Below are positions 30,475 to 39,700 of a stretch of 64,000 nucleotides of DNA, piece after piece (positions within the stretch are counted from its first letter, which is position 1; each line of letters starts with the position of its first letter). A program made the position numbers and the translations under genes. The DNA lies in contig JAJNDK010000002.1 in NCBI GenBank assembly GCA_021156365.1, forward strand, positions 186,001 to 250,000, given 5' to 3'. The DNA comes from Bacteroidota bacterium. Lineage in GTDB: Bacteria; Bacteroidota; Bacteroidia; B-17B0; Aurantibacillaceae. The notes beneath the pieces are model-generated. The model did no database searches and was not told the origin of the DNA. It was given only the letters and a program-made list of their open reading frames with translations.

Positions 30475-30549
30475 TTTTTCTTGTTTTTAAATTAATAAAA
30501 AGACCTTACGAATTGATGCGTTTCAATTCTTCAACATCTTATAGGAAAT

Positions 30550-30712
30550 GATAATGTGTACTTATAACCGGCACATTACAGCTTTATGCATACTAAATCA
30601 TGCCAGACACATCTTACTATCCGGTCGGTCTACTGCTCTGTGATAGCAGCCTTACTTTATTTTTGGCAGGAAGTGGGATAAATTGATAGTGGGATTTATC
30701 TCAAAATGAGGT
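30550..30712 (-). repeat. Conserved intergenic element, copy 1 (with dyad at 30698-30712)
   Basis: Aligns over its whole length with 54505-54671. Shared blocks include GATAATGT, ATAACCG, AAATCATGCCAG, the CTCTRTGATAGYAGYCCTTA block, AGTGGGATA and GGATTTATCTCA. It ends in the imperfect dyad ATCTCAAAATGAGGT. Located between the end of the RHS gene and the 89-residue gene. The rest of the 30475-30763 gap shows nothing else. Confidence 0.65.
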
Positions 30713-30763
30713 AATAGAAAAAGAGGGATTTTCTATAAGGTTTTCCATTTCCCGGAAGAAAAG

Positions 30764-30796
30764 AAAACCCGGTTGACAGGTGTCAACCGGGTTTTT
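30764..30796 (-). terminator. Strong Rho-independent terminator of the RHS operon
   Basis: AAAACCCGGTTGAC and GTCAACCGGGTTTT form a 14-bp perfect stem with a 4-nt loop, overlapping the stop codon of the RHS gene. A T-rich run follows on the reverse strand. Confidence 0.92.
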
Positions 30797-33700
30797 AATT
30801 TGATCTTTGATCTTTTGCTTCACCTCTTCCTGGTTCGTATGCAGGACATATTTCAGGGGCAGTTTTTTTAGGCACTTGTTTTCTTAGCAAAATTTGCTGC
30901 TTTACCAGTGGACTAGCTGTGGCTTTGTTATAATATCCATTTGCCACGCCTGTACTTACAGTTTGATCATAAGAATTATAAACCTCAGAACCGTCATCAT
31001 TGACAGCACCAGTAGTGCCCAAATCACCAGATGATGAGTTTACAAACTTCTCCGCGATTAAAATATAATGCACCGGATGGATTTTTGTTATATATCCTAG
31101 ATTCATAATATCACCATAATAATAATCCATTTCTCCATATTTATAAAAATCCGGAAACCCAATAAAGTGGCCTGCAACATGAACTGCAACGCCTTTGCTC
31201 CCAACAGCATTCGCAGAAAATGAGGTTGGAACATCTTCCCAAGTGCCTTCCGGGCACCATGGACTAACGGGAGAATCTGTCGACGCTACATTATCCCCTG
31301 GAATAAAACCAGGAACACATGCCAAATCTGACGGCACCATGTCTTGAGGTGATTTCCCGACATCAGCTACCGCTTGGTTCTCAACAAAAGTGACTTTTAT
31401 CTGAATTATCCATTGCTTTTGTGTATTTGGATCTACATACCTATATGAAGTGTTCATGTTATCGAATTTTTCTTGTGCCTGAGCGGCAATAATATCTGCA
31501 TCGCATCCATATAAGTGAATTGTGGTTTCTAAAGTAATTATTCCACCGGTTGTATTCCCGTCTTCATCAAAATCTTGAACGGTAGTAACTCTTACATCTT
31601 TTCCACCCCGATCATTAAGAAGATTAGGCGAATTCATTGCATAATTATATGGACTTATTCCAGGATATGTGTTTTGCATAGGATCTCCTGACATCCATCT
31701 TCCTAACCGAGGATCGTATGTTCTCGCTCCAAAATCCAGGTCGCTACCATCCACAAGTGCCACTTCATTGTCTTTCTCTTTTCCACTAAAGCCATACCGG
31801 TAATCACCAGCCGAATATCCCCGACCCGGCATCAGCTGTCCAAAGGCATAATAATCATTGGTATTTATTACATCCGCCATATAATAGTCCACTATACTTC
31901 CGCTAAAAGTTGGCACTTTTCGGTCACTGACGGTGGTCAGCACATTGTCCATGTGATTTATAAATTCGAACTGCTTATTACCCAGTTCACGCGATGTAGT
32001 GACATAGGGATCGGGTGAAGGAGGTGTATTGTACGGATTTACAGCGTCTATTTCAAAGATGTTTTGTGTATAATTAAAACTACTGCCCGAGTAGGTATGT
32101 ACAAAAGTTTCGATGGTGCTTGACGGTGTCACTGCAATATCGCGTGATTCAAGGGGAGGGAGACTGAAGTTTTTTTTCAAGCCGAGTCGGTGACTACCGT
32201 ACAGATCCTGCTCCAGGAGCACGCATAGGTCGGTGAAATCATAGGACCCCGGACCCGAATACGGCTGAACAGAACGCTGATAAGTAGCCATCACATTACC
32301 GCCGGCATCATACACATAATAGGTATATAACCAGTTTTCCTGTGGAAAGAGAATATGTGTGATCTTATTGCGGGGTTTCTCGATCTTCACCACACGGCGA
32401 CGGTTCGCATCATATTCAAACTCCAGGTCGGGCAGGTTTTTGTTCAGCGCAAAGAGCTGGCTGACGCTACGGATGACCTTACGTACTTTCTTATCATAGG
32501 TCCATTCGATATAATCAATGGCCTGAGAAGGATCATGCTCCAGGCTGCCGGTTGGGTTGTACTCGTAATTGATGCTGCTGCTTCCCTGGTCATCAATATC
32601 AACGTTCGTATAATTAGCAGCGGGCACTCCATCATTTACCCGCGACAAACGGTTCCTGTTCCTGCCCGGGAAAGGATTAAGAGAAAAAGTCGTTTCCTCG
32701 TACTCATATTTCATGTTGTCCATACTGAGGATAGAGCCGCTGACGGTGGTAGAAGCCGCCCCATTCCTCGAGAAGGTAAGGATATTACCGTTTGGATCAT
32801 AGGTAAGCTTGGTGAGATAGCTGTTGTCCATGTTCAGGGCCGTCGGTGTATTCCAGGTGTTCGTTCCTTCATTGATCGAATAAAAGGATGACGACTTTTT
32901 CAGCTGTTGCAACTGATCATACCTGTATCTGCTTATCATCGGAAGAGAAAGCTGCGTTGCCGGAGTTACATTCTGACCCCTATTCGTAATTGTCGTGATC
33001 ATACCGGTGATATTGCCATTGAACAGGCTCGTGCCTATAGGAAGATTGGAAACATCAGCAATAGGATCGTAATCGCCGGCCAGGTTGGTAGCAGTAGTAC
33101 CGGTATTGAATGTTTTGATAGCGTCATAATCATTCTCTGTAGCTGTGCTGTAATAATTTATGCTGTATGCGGAAGCATCGCGCGCTATCCAGGCATGTAG
33201 ACCGGTGATGGAAGTGCTGTATGCTGAGAGATTGTTTCCGTCCTTACCCGGATCGGTATTTGCGCCAATGTTATTGGCATTAACGCCCTTGATCCAGCCC
33301 TGGATGGTGTAATAATAATCAGATGCATCCACTTTTTTATCACCCTTTTCTATGCGGGCCAATGCACCATGCTGGTAATAAAAATACTTGGCATCTTTCT
33401 CCCAGTTCACGTTATCAGTACTGTTATATGCTTCTTTAATGCGATTATCATCATCATAATAGTACTGATGTATTATCTGATCAACCTGGCCGGGTTGAAA
33501 AATTAGTTTACTTACATGACCACTTAAGAGCTCATATTCATACTTCACCTTTTTGTAATGCAAGGAAGTCATATGCGACACTTCGGCATTTTCCTGTATG
33601 ATCTCATTCACATTTCCATACTCATCGTAGCTGTACCAGGTTGCAAAATTCAGTTGTGGCGATACACTCGGGTATTTTTCATAGAAGAGATTCCCCGCTA

Positions 33701-36700
33701 CGCGATTGCGGAGATTTTGCGGACTTCCACCGGTAAATTCCGCATAAGCTGCCGGAGGTGTGGATTGGTCATCATATAAGGTAATGATCACATCGCTTTT
33801 CGTACCTGAGCTCATAAAAGAATTGAACGCCGGTGAAGAAGAAATAGCATCTGTGAGTACGGAAGGTGTAGTGCCTCTGATCTCACCTACCTGGCTGATA
33901 CGGCCCATATAGTCATAAAAAGTATAATTATATGCACCCAATGTGGCCTGTTGCGAATTTTGCGAAGCTACAATACGCCCGAGACGATCATAAAAATAAG
34001 TGGTGATCCCGCCATCAGGGTTCTCATTGGTGAGTGGTGAGCCAAACGAATTGTATTTATGGCGCGTTACATACTGCTTGTAAAGCGGATCGGTAGGTAT
34101 GGAGAAATCGGCATGATCGGGATACACGCTGGCAGCGCCATTTACTGTAGCTCCTTTAGGTGCAACCGTCCGAACAAGATCACCGGCCTGATCATAATAA
34201 TACAAGGTGTAATGGTATTCCTTCTCTCCGTATTCACGGGTGAAATTCTCTTCCAGTGATTCAAAACAATAATCAAGAAATTCGTTAGTGAAGGTAGCGA
34301 TCAGCTCATCATACTGCTGCTGATACAATAAAGTACCCTGTGTGATCACCCCATTGATAATATCGATCCTGCACTGGTTCGGATTTACCAGGGGTTCCTG
34401 CGGGCAATACATTGGTTCGAGCGATGAAGAGATCGTGAACAGGCTCCAGCAGCTGCTACCGGTGGCTTCCACAGTAGTGGTGCCGTCGGAGACATCCACT
34501 ATGAAAGTATAAGCCAGACCGCCGGTGCCTGGTGTTACTGCATAGCCACGCAGATTGCTTATTTCCGTAATATCACTCCAGCTGAGTCCCGAACCGGCAG
34601 GAAGCGTAAGCACATAACTGCAGATCACCGTGCTTGAAGCGTCGGAGATCTGGATCGTCAGCTGATCACCTGTTATGAACGTAAAATAATTCAGGAAAGA
34701 GACATTCGGCAAATCCCCACTGTATAGATTCGACAGGAAATAATTGGGATCATCGCATAGCGTCATGTGATGCGAGACAGCAAGGAGATTACTGGCAGCC
34801 CAACCCGACAGTGCATTTTCAAGATCGTGTGCAATCGGGTTGAGCAGGCTATTGCTTACAAGCATAGGATTGTTCCCGTTGACATGTGCATCATGACAGT
34901 TGTTAAACAGATCTTCCACCTGGTAGATGTCCATACCCGTTTCACCGAATTGATTCAGGTTATTGAGAATGGCCTGAGCATTCGCAGAAAAGAAACTGTG
35001 ATCCGTCACAGCAGCTCCCACCTCTGTCTGCACCGTTCCTACTGCTCCGCTTACATCACTGCAGGAAATACAAGCACTACAGCTAAGCTGCGGAGCCACG
35101 GGATAATTGAAACCGCTGAGTGTGCTGAGCTCCGTTCCTGACCAGGTATAACCCGGAGTCCAGCTGCCCGACAAAGCACTTTTGCAAGCGCACACAAGGA
35201 AATTGTAATTCGTAAGATCAAAACCGTAGCGGTATTTGAACAGCTTACGGCCTGTTGTCACTCCTGTCGGCAATATATATACTCCGCCGGTGAAATCATA
35301 ATCTACACCAAGGAGCTTGTCGCAACCGCAGTCTTTAAGATTATAGGTCGTAGTCAGACTGGTGGCTGTATAACTAAGTGGCGTTGAAATAGCGCTTACG
35401 GAACTGCAACTGCCCGCCGGAGTAAGATAATAATCCAGCACATCCTGGAAGGAGGAGCAGGAATAGCCCATGCTGCCCGGAATGATATATGGTGATCCGC
35501 CTGTAGCGATCGTGCTGGAACCGTCAGGATGACTTACATCACAACCTGCCATACACACAGCTGTAAGATCGCGGATCAGGTCAGCCTGATCTGTAGGACT
35601 AAGAGAAGTATATCCCGGACAATATCCTGACAGATCCTGTGCCCATAGTGTTGCATATGCATGACAGTTCGCGTCACACTGCGTTGTGATATTTAATGTA
35701 TACGTAGTTCCTGTATTGATCTGCGAAATATCGGTGACAGGTGTACCGCTATTGTTGATCCCGAAAACAGATACCAGGTCGTTGATGCCAAAACTGAAGA
35801 TAGATGCAAAGCCTTGCGGAACTTCGGGACAGTCATGCTTCTTCACAAAATTCAGGTACATATTTTTATACAGCTTTATTTTATTCATCAGGTACAGCGT
35901 ACGGAACTGGATCCACTCCGCATCCTGGAAACAAAAGTCATCACCAAAGGTATGTGTACCAAGACTTGCAGGCGAGCTTAGGATACTCAGGGCGGAAAGT
36001 GAAGAATACAGGTAAATACCATTACCGCTTCCCGCAATACTATTGATCTCTGTATTGAAATTACCAAGATCCGTAGGGTCAATAGCACTTACCAGCGGCA
36101 CCTGGAAAAGAGGATCGTAATTGCCAATACCTGTGCAGGGTGCTATAGGTCCATAGGTAAAGCCGGTGCTGAGCGGCTCGATAAATCCGGCTACACATGC
36201 ATCTGCATAATTATCGATGGCCATCATATCCTGGTCATAATCCCAGGAACCTGCGATCTCGTTGCAAAAGAACATGTATTTGCAATAGTCGGGATGAATG
36301 CTCAGGAATGCCTCGCCCCAGCTGTCGCTGTAATTATTGATAAAGTCTGCCTCGGTTGGCAATTCTTCAGGTCTGTAGGAAACTCCGTAGAGCACAACAG
36401 ATGCATAAGTGCCTGCGGTGTTTTTATAATAGTTGGAAACGCCTGTCGGAGAGCCAGCTGATACGCCCGGAGGATTTTGCCAGTTCACCGCATTGGCAGG
36501 ATTAAAAATAGAATATGCGTAGGAAGCTGAAGCAGGATCCAGGCTGGCCATCCGTCCACCCGGCTTGAAGTCGAGCATCATTGTACGTTTGTATTTTTCA
36601 CACGGGCTTAATTGATCAGGGCACAGTAACGCACAACGGGTGAGGATCTCATCGATCTCACTTTGGGTGAGCGGAGGATGCTCGGGATCATTGGCCACAA

Positions 36701-38984
36701 GAGCATTGCTTTGGTACGCTTCCATCGAGGCATTACAGTCTTCACAGTCAATACCGCAACCGGAAAAATCGGCAAGAGTCATCAAACTGTCGATGATGCC
36801 ACAGCGCGACACACAATCCTGATTGTCCTCGATCTGCTGGATATAACTGGCCAATGGTGCTTCGCTTACACAAAGCCGTTTAGTGATCGTGTATACTCCC
36901 GAATGTGGAAAGGTAATGGTAATCGGTGTACCAGGAAGACTGTACAAGCTGGTAAGCACAATAGAGGAAGCACGGGAATTATTCACTACCTCGCATTCAT
37001 GTGCATTATAAGGCGGCTGTGCTCCGATCTGTATGCTCAACTCTTCACCCGGTGTTTCAGGATCATTATCTGCGTCAAAAAATTCCTGCCCGCAGTCATC
37101 GGTAATGCTGATGTCAAGATCGTACGCACAATCGAAACAACCTGTGTTAAAACAGCTATCCGGCATAAAGATGCCCATGACCGTACTGTATGAAAAACTT
37201 TGCTCCTCGCCAGCCGAACTTACGTAAAATGTTGTAGATAAGGTAATACAGCGGCTGATACTGTCAACTGAATTACTCTGGCTCAGATCTTGGATCGAAA
37301 CAAGCGGAGGTGTCATATCCGGTAGAGTGTCCATACCTACCGGCGCATTCCCCATAAGACCCGTTGCTATGGTCCTGCCATACATATCAATATAAGCAGC
37401 GCTGGCCTGCCCATTCTGATCGATCGTGATTCTTTTCCAGTAATGATTCGCTGTTCCAACTTCAGGTCCAAAAAGACGAATGAGGCGATTCATATCCGCA
37501 TCAACATAATAGTACTGCATTTCATGTGTGGAGCCAAATGCATGCGTCAGACCCGGCATAGTAGATTTTGTAATACGGTTCAGCGGATCGTTGGAAAAAC
37601 GAACCTGCGTATAAGGAATGCCGTGAGCAGAAGGTGTATACCCATTCAGACCATCCTGGTCAGCGGAAGAACTGGAATAATACTTCGCGGAGCCTGCCGA
37701 GTTCACCGAATCCAGGCGAAAACTTTGCGGGATGCAGGATTCACTGCACACATCAAAAATATCCTTGTCGAAGATGACAGGCGTTCCTGTGTTGTATTTA
37801 TTCAATCCGAAATTATAATCAAAGGTTTTGCCGGTAATGGGACTGGGCAGCATACTGATGGTGGATCTTCCCTGAAAATCGAACAGATTGGACTGGACCA
37901 TACTTTTGTCTTCTGTGTTAAGCCTTGCGATGGACTGCCTGTGTTTTAGCAAACCATCCATATACTGCACACCAATTCCCTGCCGGCCGTTCTCACAAAA
38001 AGTTTTGGAGCTGCTCCAGTTAACATCCAGGTTGGTAAGCGCATTGGTCATATAACAATCACGGTTGGCAGACATCGCTGTACTAAGAGTGCCCACAGGG
38101 TTCTGTGGGTTGATCGCAGTCCACAGGCCCTCCAGACGTTCTCCGCTCAGGTTCCTTCCAATAGATCGCAGCCGGTATACAATATAGCCCCGCTCATAGG
38201 TAAGGGGGATTCTGTAATACTGGTTAGAAGTGATCACGCGGGTAGCATCGTGTTCAAGATCATAATTAATAAGAGCTGCAGATTTGGGTGTAACAGGATC
38301 GTTCAGCAAATAATTATCCACGTAGGTCCACTCCAGCTCGTATTCTTCAGCGCCTGGTATAAAATCCCAGTGCACCTCCAGCTCATTATCTGCAGCAATA
38401 TAACTATGTTCATAATCGACTGTTGTAAACTGAGAAAGACCAACACCAAAATCGTATTCCTTTTCGGAGCTGATCTCGGCTTCTACATACAGGTCATTCG
38501 TCTTTGCAATAATGGCTGTACAACCGCTCGTCTTCATACTTACGCTTATGTTTTTCACCTCCACCTGATAATAGTTGTTCCAGGTAAGCTGCGCCTTGTC
38601 GGTATATTTTGTCAGAGCGCCAGGATCGTAATCGATACTAAGCTGCAGCCCGGTATACGAAGTCGTGACCAAGTTGGCATCCGTGAGGTCCACATCAAAG
38701 GTAAGGATGGCGCAAACTGGCACAGCGTGCACCAGGTGCATATCTTCGTTGAGCCCGAACTCCACTTTGGCCACGCTGCCTTTAAGTGAAAAACCCGTAT
38801 TCCAGCCAATCAAACCGGTGAATTTATCATCACTGGATTGTAGTGTAGCGCCGGTTGTCAGCGCTGTTCCGGACAGGCGTGCATTCCTTGTTTCTTTCAC
38901 CGCAAGCAGGGTGCCCGAAACAAAAACCAGGGTGAGAAGCGCAAAGGCTTTCAGAAAGCGGCTATTCAAGAGTGTTGTTATCAT
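30795..38984 (-). CDS. Giant RHS repeat protein with Cys-rich middle and metzincin-like C-terminal tip
   Basis: 2729 residues. An N-terminal signal peptide (FLKAFALLTLVFVSG) is followed by beta-rich and fibronectin-like regions. About 590-1560 is very rich in cysteine (for example CFNTGCFDC, GCGIDCEDC, CSACISCSD). From about 1580 YD/RHS repeats run on (YHYTLYYYDQAGDLVR, YNSFGSPLTNENPDGG, YFYDRLGRIVAS). The RHS-associated core ends near 2430 (FGARTYDPRLGRWMSGDP). The last 300 residues vary from the core and hold H2602-VAGHFIGFPD with a later MNLG Met-turn-like motif, resembling metzincin HExxHxxGxxD, but with Val in place of the catalytic Glu. The canonical DPxG after the core reads NDRGG. It likely forms a shell around its tip, as RHS/TcC proteins do. 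Confidence 0.88.
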   Translation of the reverse strand: MITTLLNSRFLKAFALLTLVFVSGTLLAVKETRNARLSGTALTTGATLQSSDDKFTGLIGWNTGFSLKGSVAKVEFGLNEDMHLVHAVPVCAILTFDVDLTDANLVTTSYTGLQLSIDYDPGALTKYTDKAQLTWNNYYQVEVKNISVSMKTSGCTAIIAKTNDLYVEAEISSEKEYDFGVGLSQFTTVDYEHSYIAADNELEVHWDFIPGAEEYELEWTYVDNYLLNDPVTPKSAALINYDLEHDATRVITSNQYYRIPLTYERGYIVYRLRSIGRNLSGERLEGLWTAINPQNPVGTLSTAMSANRDCYMTNALTNLDVNWSSSKTFCENGRQGIGVQYMDGLLKHRQSIARLNTEDKSMVQSNLFDFQGRSTISMLPSPITGKTFDYNFGLNKYNTGTPVIFDKDIFDVCSESCIPQSFRLDSVNSAGSAKYYSSSSADQDGLNGYTPSAHGIPYTQVRFSNDPLNRITKSTMPGLTHAFGSTHEMQYYYVDADMNRLIRLFGPEVGTANHYWKRITIDQNGQASAAYIDMYGRTIATGLMGNAPVGMDTLPDMTPPLVSIQDLSQSNSVDSISRCITLSTTFYVSSAGEEQSFSYSTVMGIFMPDSCFNTGCFDCAYDLDISITDDCGQEFFDADNDPETPGEELSIQIGAQPPYNAHECEVVNNSRASSIVLTSLYSLPGTPITITFPHSGVYTITKRLCVSEAPLASYIQQIEDNQDCVSRCGIIDSLMTLADFSGCGIDCEDCNASMEAYQSNALVANDPEHPPLTQSEIDEILTRCALLCPDQLSPCEKYKRTMMLDFKPGGRMASLDPASASYAYSIFNPANAVNWQNPPGVSAGSPTGVSNYYKNTAGTYASVVLYGVSYRPEELPTEADFINNYSDSWGEAFLSIHPDYCKYMFFCNEIAGSWDYDQDMMAIDNYADACVAGFIEPLSTGFTYGPIAPCTGIGNYDPLFQVPLVSAIDPTDLGNFNTEINSIAGSGNGIYLYSSLSALSILSSPASLGTHTFGDDFCFQDAEWIQFRTLYLMNKIKLYKNMYLNFVKKHDCPEVPQGFASIFSFGINDLVSVFGINNSGTPVTDISQINTGTTYTLNITTQCDANCHAYATLWAQDLSGYCPGYTSLSPTDQADLIRDLTAVCMAGCDVSHPDGSSTIATGGSPYIIPGSMGYSCSSFQDVLDYYLTPAGSCSSVSAISTPLSYTATSLTTTYNLKDCGCDKLLGVDYDFTGGVYILPTGVTTGRKLFKYRYGFDLTNYNFLVCACKSALSGSWTPGYTWSGTELSTLSGFNYPVAPQLSCSACISCSDVSGAVGTVQTEVGAAVTDHSFFSANAQAILNNLNQFGETGMDIYQVEDLFNNCHDAHVNGNNPMLVSNSLLNPIAHDLENALSGWAASNLLAVSHHMTLCDDPNYFLSNLYSGDLPNVSFLNYFTFITGDQLTIQISDASSTVICSYVLTLPAGSGLSWSDITEISNLRGYAVTPGTGGLAYTFIVDVSDGTTTVEATGSSCWSLFTISSSLEPMYCPQEPLVNPNQCRIDIINGVITQGTLLYQQQYDELIATFTNEFLDYCFESLEENFTREYGEKEYHYTLYYYDQAGDLVRTVAPKGATVNGAASVYPDHADFSIPTDPLYKQYVTRHKYNSFGSPLTNENPDGGITTYFYDRLGRIVASQNSQQATLGAYNYTFYDYMGRISQVGEIRGTTPSVLTDAISSSPAFNSFMSSGTKSDVIITLYDDQSTPPAAYAEFTGGSPQNLRNRVAGNLFYEKYPSVSPQLNFATWYSYDEYGNVNEIIQENAEVSHMTSLHYKKVKYEYELLSGHVSKLIFQPGQVDQIIHQYYYDDDNRIKEAYNSTDNVNWEKDAKYFYYQHGALARIEKGDKKVDASDYYYTIQGWIKGVNANNIGANTDPGKDGNNLSAYSTSITGLHAWIARDASAYSINYYSTATENDYDAIKTFNTGTTATNLAGDYDPIADVSNLPIGTSLFNGNITGMITTITNRGQNVTPATQLSLPMISRYRYDQLQQLKKSSSFYSINEGTNTWNTPTALNMDNSYLTKLTYDPNGNILTFSRNGAASTTVSGSILSMDNMKYEYEETTFSLNPFPGRNRNRLSRVNDGVPAANYTNVDIDDQGSSSINYEYNPTGSLEHDPSQAIDYIEWTYDKKVRKVIRSVSQLFALNKNLPDLEFEYDANRRRVVKIEKPRNKITHILFPQENWLYTYYVYDAGGNVMATYQRSVQPYSGPGSYDFTDLCVLLEQDLYGSHRLGLKKNFSLPPLESRDIAVTPSSTIETFVHTYSGSSFNYTQNIFEIDAVNPYNTPPSPDPYVTTSRELGNKQFEFINHMDNVLTTVSDRKVPTFSGSIVDYYMADVINTNDYYAFGQLMPGRGYSAGDYRYGFSGKEKDNEVALVDGSDLDFGARTYDPRLGRWMSGDPMQNTYPGISPYNYAMNSPNLLNDRGGKDVRVTTVQDFDEDGNTTGGIITLETTIHLYGCDADIIAAQAQEKFDNMNTSYRYVDPNTQKQWIIQIKVTFVENQAVADVGKSPQDMVPSDLACVPGFIPGDNVASTDSPVSPWCPEGTWEDVPTSFSANAVGSKGVAVHVAGHFIGFPDFYKYGEMDYYYGDIMNLGYITKIHPVHYILIAEKFVNSSSGDLGTTGAVNDDGSEVYNSYDQTVSTGVANGYYNKATASPLVKQQILLRKQVPKKTAPEICPAYEPGRGEAKDQRSN

Positions 38985-39696
38985 AAATTTTATATCCCTT
39001 ATAGTTTATACTTGGAGCATATGCATTCTTTCCTGTTTTTACCAGGTAACGTGAAGTAGAGAAACTTCCCGGTTTGAAAACCGGATTTGTATTAAAATTC
39101 TCGTAGTCGATGCGCATTACAAGGGCATGCGATTTCTGGTCGATCTTATCGATCTGTATTTTGCCACGGTAATAAAAAGTAATGCTATTGATCCGCGCTG
39201 ACTTCCGGTTGAAGCGGATATCGATGCGGGAATATTTACCGGCTACCAGCTGACACTTGTATTCATTGATATTGTTTCCCAGATCCTTGAATTCGATCTT
39301 CTCATACATATACATCAGACTGTCGAAATGGTCTTCCATATAGTTGGTGAATTCAAGGTACTCATCCATGGGAGCGTCCTGTTGCTGCATGATCATCATG
39401 TTTTTGAACTGATGGTCCACATACACACTCATCTCATTGTTGGAGATCAGCTCAGCCGTTCGATGTTTGCAGAGGCTGTTGATCCCATCCTTTTTTATTT
39501 CCACTGTCTTTTCCTGATAAGGAGTGTTGAGCTGATTATCGAGGTACATGCGGTAATGAAGATTGACAGCATATTTCTTCAAAGGCTTCAGTGCGGCATT
39601 GATCATTTTCATGTCCTTTTTAAAATCCTGCCCACCCAGGAAATGACTTCCCAGGCTAAAGAGCAGAATAAAACAGGTGGTAGCGCAGACTCTCAT
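38962..39696 (-). CDS. Secreted protein of unknown function in the RHS operon
   Basis: 244 residues. A signal peptide (CFILLFSLGSHFLGG) is followed by a mixed alpha/beta region with many Lys, Tyr and Met, and no domain I recognise. Its stop lies 23 bp inside the RHS gene start, so the two are translationally coupled; it also begins four bases after the 2133-residue gene. It may be a periplasmic partner or a linker between the two giant proteins. It resembles LolA-like folds only loosely (alternating strands that bind a lipid), a guess. Confidence 0.6.
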   Translation of the reverse strand: MRVCATTCFILLFSLGSHFLGGQDFKKDMKMINAALKPLKKYAVNLHYRMYLDNQLNTPYQEKTVEIKKDGINSLCKHRTAELISNNEMSVYVDHQFKNMMIMQQQDAPMDEYLEFTNYMEDHFDSLMYMYEKIEFKDLGNNINEYKCQLVAGKYSRIDIRFNRKSARINSITFYYRGKIQIDKIDQKSHALVMRIDYENFNTNPVFKPGSFSTSRYLVKTGKNAYAPSINYKGYKIYDNNTLE

Positions 39697-39700
39697 AGAT

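Noticed and set aside
30475..30763. Possible immunity gene downstream of the RHS tip
   Set aside because: No open frame of useful size lies between the terminator and the 89-residue gene, and the latter has its own upstream element and terminator.
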